Shown: positions 6,054-7,750 of the stretch, piece by piece
Position numbering within the stretch: the stretch's first letter is position 1
Layout: the number at the start of each line of letters is the position of its first letter
NCBI GenBank assembly: GCA_900766895.1
Contig: CAAFXF010000034.1
Location: 1-7,750 of the forward strand
Direction of reading: 5' to 3'
Source of the DNA: Clostridia bacterium
GTDB taxonomy: Bacteria > Bacillota > Clostridia > Oscillospirales > Acutalibacteraceae
Length of the DNA stretch: 7,750 nucleotides
Notes under the pieces: generated by a model
What the model was told of the DNA's origin: nothing
What the model saw: only the letters and a program-made list of their open reading frames with translations
Databases searched by the model: none
Made by a program: the position numbers and the translations under genes

Positions 6054-7115
6054 TTATTCCTCGTCAGGAAGCTCGTAAAAGCCTGATTCAGGCTTAATAT
6101 CAATTTTCCAAGAGGTAAGCTTTGCAGCCAAGCGAACATTCTGTCCCTTGTTACCGATAGCCAATGAAAGCTGATCGTCGGGAACGGTTGCTCTGCAGGA
6201 CTTCGCGTCCTCATCAAGAATTTCCACACTGACAACATCTGACGGTGCAAGTGAAGCCGAAACAAACTCAACAGGGTCTGTGCTGTACTTTACAATGTCA
6301 ATCTTCTCACCGCCGAGTGCATCAACAACGTTTGATACTCTCTGTCCCTTTGGACCGATGCAGGAGCCTACTGCGTCAACGTTCTCATCCTTTGACCATA
6401 CGGCAATCTTTGTACGAGAGCCTGCCTCACGCGAGACGCTCATAATCTCAATAGTACCGTCAAAAATTTCAGGCACCTCTGTTTCAAACAATCTTCTTAC
6501 AAGACCCGGGTGGGTTCTTGAAATCATAACCTTTGGACCCTTGCCCATATCCTTAACATCAACAACAAAAATCTTTGTCATCTGACCTTCAACAAAGGTT
6601 TCTCCCGGCACCTGCTCTGCCTTTGGAAGAACAGCCTCACTGCGACCTATTTCAAGGTAAACATTGCCTGTAATAGGATCAACCTTGTTAACCTTTGCAG
6701 AAAGTAGCTCTTGATTCTTGCTTTGGAATTCCTCAAGCATCTTTCCTCTTTCAGCCTCACGAATACCCTGACGGATAACATGCTTTGCTGTCTGTGCAAC
6801 AATTCTGCCGAAATTCTTTGTCTTAAGAGGAATATTAATTGTCTTACCAACCTTTGCACTCTTACGGATAAGCTGTGCCTGCTCAAGTGTAAGGTCTGTA
6901 TCGGGATCCTCAATTTCCTCAACAACGTTCTTTGTTACATAAACCTTAATGCTCATTTTTTCCGGATCAATATCACAATGAACGATGTCCTTGCCATTGT
7001 AGTCGTGCTTTGCAGCGACGATAATTGCAGCGGCAATTTTTTCGTACAGGTAATCCTCCGGAATTCCTTTTTCAGCTGTAAGCATTTTTACTGCCTCAAA
7101 AAATTCTTTGTTCAT
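6054..7115 (-). CDS. nusA: Transcription termination/antitermination factor NusA
   Basis: NusA binds RNA polymerase and nascent RNA and tunes pausing, intrinsic termination and antitermination. From the start chosen here the protein has 353 residues. An N-terminal polymerase-binding domain (about 1-125) carries the segment FGRIVAQTAKHVI and a conserved REAERG. An S1 domain follows (about 135-200), then RTHPGLVRRLFE, then two KH domains with GxxG loops GPKG (254-257) and GNKG (321-324). It ends soon after the second KH domain in a short acidic tail, as in other Firmicutes. Three in-frame ATGs are possible, at 7130, 7118 and 7115. The one at 7115 gives the family-typical start MNKEFFEA and sits seven bases after an AGG. 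The one at 7130 directly abuts an AAAGG and leaves no spacing. The stop lies 20 bases before the ylxR start. Confidence 0.95.
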   Translation of the reverse strand: MNKEFFEAVKMLTAEKGIPEDYLYEKIAAAIIVAAKHDYNGKDIVHCDIDPEKMSIKVYVTKNVVEEIEDPDTDLTLEQAQLIRKSAKVGKTINIPLKTKNFGRIVAQTAKHVIRQGIREAERGKMLEEFQSKNQELLSAKVNKVDPITGNVYLEIGRSEAVLPKAEQVPGETFVEGQMTKIFVVDVKDMGKGPKVMISRTHPGLVRRLFETEVPEIFDGTIEIMSVSREAGSRTKIAVWSKDENVDAVGSCIGPKGQRVSNVVDALGGEKIDIVKYSTDPVEFVSASLAPSDVVSVEILDEDAKSCRATVPDDQLSLAIGNKGQNVRLAAKLTSWKIDIKPESGFYELPDEE

Positions 7116-7158
7116 CATTTTTCCTATCATCCTTTCGGTACAAAATTACAAATAAAAT

Positions 7159-7647
7159 TTACATTTCCTTTTGAAAATCATTTATATCAAAATCATCAAG
7201 CTTAACATAGGAGGTTTCCTTCTTGTTAACCGTGATTGTTGCTCCGTCCTGAAGTTCAACGGTAATTTCCTTGTTTTCATATTTTACAAGACTGCCGTTA
7301 AAATCACGAACGCCGTCAATAGCTCTGATTGTTCTCATCATAACAGGAGAGCCGATGTATTTTTCAAAATGCTCATCCTTAACAAGCTCACGCTCAACAC
7401 CGGGCGAGCTGACCTCCATCATATAGCTTTGACTTATCGGGTCTGCCTCATCAAGCGGCTTTGATATTGCGTGTGTAAAATCAACGCAATCATTCATATC
7501 AATTCCGCCGTCCTTATCAATAAAAATTCGCAGGTACCAATCAGAGCCCTCCTTTGCAAACTGAATATTCCAAATGTCATATCCCATTTCGTCTGCAATA
7601 GGCTTGATAACGCCTTCAACCCGTTCAACCGTTGTAGGCTTTCCCAA
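7159..7647 (-). CDS. rimP: Ribosome maturation factor RimP
   Basis: RimP is a cytoplasmic assembly factor for the 30S ribosomal subunit. The 162-residue length is normal for the family. An N-terminal alpha/beta domain spans roughly residues 1-88 and ends in the family signature EVSSPGVER (residues 78-86). A C-terminal SH3-like beta domain covers about residues 90-155. The start codon is TTG (CAA on the plus strand at 7645-7647), chosen for the strong Shine-Dalgarno seven bases upstream and because no ATG occurs until residue 21. It is the first gene of the cluster in this window, preceded by a leader with a terminator-like hairpin. The next gene, nusA, begins about 43 bases after its stop, the classic rimP-nusA pairing. 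Nothing in the protein looks damaged, and the identification is secure. Confidence 0.95.
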   Translation of the reverse strand: MGKPTTVERVEGVIKPIADEMGYDIWNIQFAKEGSDWYLRIFIDKDGGIDMNDCVDFTHAISKPLDEADPISQSYMMEVSSPGVERELVKDEHFEKYIGSPVMMRTIRAIDGVRDFNGSLVKYENKEITVELQDGATITVNKKETSYVKLDDFDINDFQKEM

Positions 7648-7652
7648 GCTAA

Positions 7653-7661
7653 CACCTCCTT
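7653..7661 (-). promoter_or_regulatory. Shine-Dalgarno site of rimP, fixes the TTG start
   Basis: The minus strand reads AAGGAGGTG, a near-perfect match to the 16S rRNA 3' end. Seven bases separate the GGAGG core from the TTG at 7647-7645. The next in-frame ATG is 20 codons further in and would delete the beginning of the conserved N-terminal domain. The site therefore supports TTG as the real start. Confidence 0.85.
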
Positions 7662-7680
7662 AGGGTAATGGTAATACAAT

Positions 7681-7710
7681 AAAAAGAAGCGAACCCTTTG
7701 GGCTCACCTC
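7681..7710 (-). terminator. Hairpin plus U-run in the rimP leader (terminator or attenuator)
   Basis: Read on the minus strand, the arm GAGGTGAGCCC (7710-7700) pairs along all 11 positions, counting G-U wobbles, with GGGTTCGCTTC (7696-7686) across an AAA loop. TTTTT (7685-7681) follows immediately. This is the form of an intrinsic terminator. It lies between the putative -10 boxes and the rimP ribosome binding site. It may therefore end transcription from the gene upstream of the window, or act as an attenuator in the operon's own 5' leader. Feedback control of nusA operons through transcript termination is a known theme, but a mechanism here is inference. No competing antiterminator was identified. 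Confidence 0.65.
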
Positions 7711-7736
7711 ACTCTTGTTTATATTCGATTACATAT

Positions 7737-7749
7737 ATTATATATTATA
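7737..7749 (-). promoter_or_regulatory. Putative -10 boxes upstream of rimP
   Basis: Two overlapping-phase perfect TATAAT hexamers read on the minus strand, at 7749-7744 and 7742-7737, in a very AT-rich stretch. A sigma-A type start would fall around 7730, about 80 bases before rimP. Any -35 box would lie beyond the window edge, so neither promoter can be confirmed. In an AT-rich spacer such hexamers can occur by chance. A third box, TATAAA at 7723-7718, has no recognisable TTGACA-like partner about 17 bases upstream. Confidence 0.4.
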
Positions 7750-7750
7750 A

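Noticed and set aside
6054..6100. NusA seeming truncated at its C-terminus
   Set aside because: Firmicute NusA proteins normally stop shortly after the second KH domain. The acidic repeats of Proteobacteria are not expected here.
7116..7130. Alternative upstream nusA starts at 7130 and 7118
   Set aside because: The ATG at 7130 abuts the AAAGG with no spacing, and the one at 7118 is only four bases from the AGG. The ATG at 7115 has good spacing and gives the family-typical MNKEFFEA, although 7118 cannot be excluded.

Overview
The window is a bacterial housekeeping operon read entirely on the minus strand. It is the rimP-nusA-infB transcription/translation cluster followed by rbfA, a DHH phosphoesterase, truB and ribF. 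Three features point to a Gram-positive anaerobe of the Clostridia type, plausibly Oscillospiraceae/Ruminococcaceae-like: the order rimP-nusA-ylxR-ylxQ(L7Ae)-infB-rbfA-nrnA-truB-ribF, a short NusA without the proteobacterial C-terminal repeats, and strong AGGAGG-type ribosome binding sites. The family level is inferred from general protein character and was not tested.

Layout, in the direction of transcription from high to low coordinates. Positions 7750-7648 are a leader with AT-rich TATAAT-like boxes, then an 11-bp hairpin followed by a U-run (a terminator or attenuator), then a near-consensus Shine-Dalgarno for rimP. Next come rimP (TTG start), nusA, ylxR, ylxQ, infB, rbfA, nrnA-like, truB and ribF. 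The 5' end of a HAD-type hydrolase gene is cut off by the window start. From nusA onward junctions are very tight: overlaps of 1 to 23 bases, direct abutment, or gaps of up to about 20 bases. This implies one polycistronic, translationally coupled unit. No stretch over 300 bases lacks a gene.

The genes cover linked steps of gene expression. NusA acts on transcription elongation and termination. RimP and RbfA mature the 30S subunit. IF2 starts translation. TruB modifies tRNA at U55. YlxR and YlxQ are small RNA-binding proteins. The NrnA-like enzyme recycles nanoRNA or cyclic-dinucleotide products. RibF makes FMN and normally FAD.

I saw no mobile element, CRISPR array, tRNA/rRNA gene or novel defence-like system. 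The points most worth a second look are a RibF whose FMN adenylyltransferase half is shortened and altered while its riboflavin kinase half looks intact, and the hairpin in the rimP leader.
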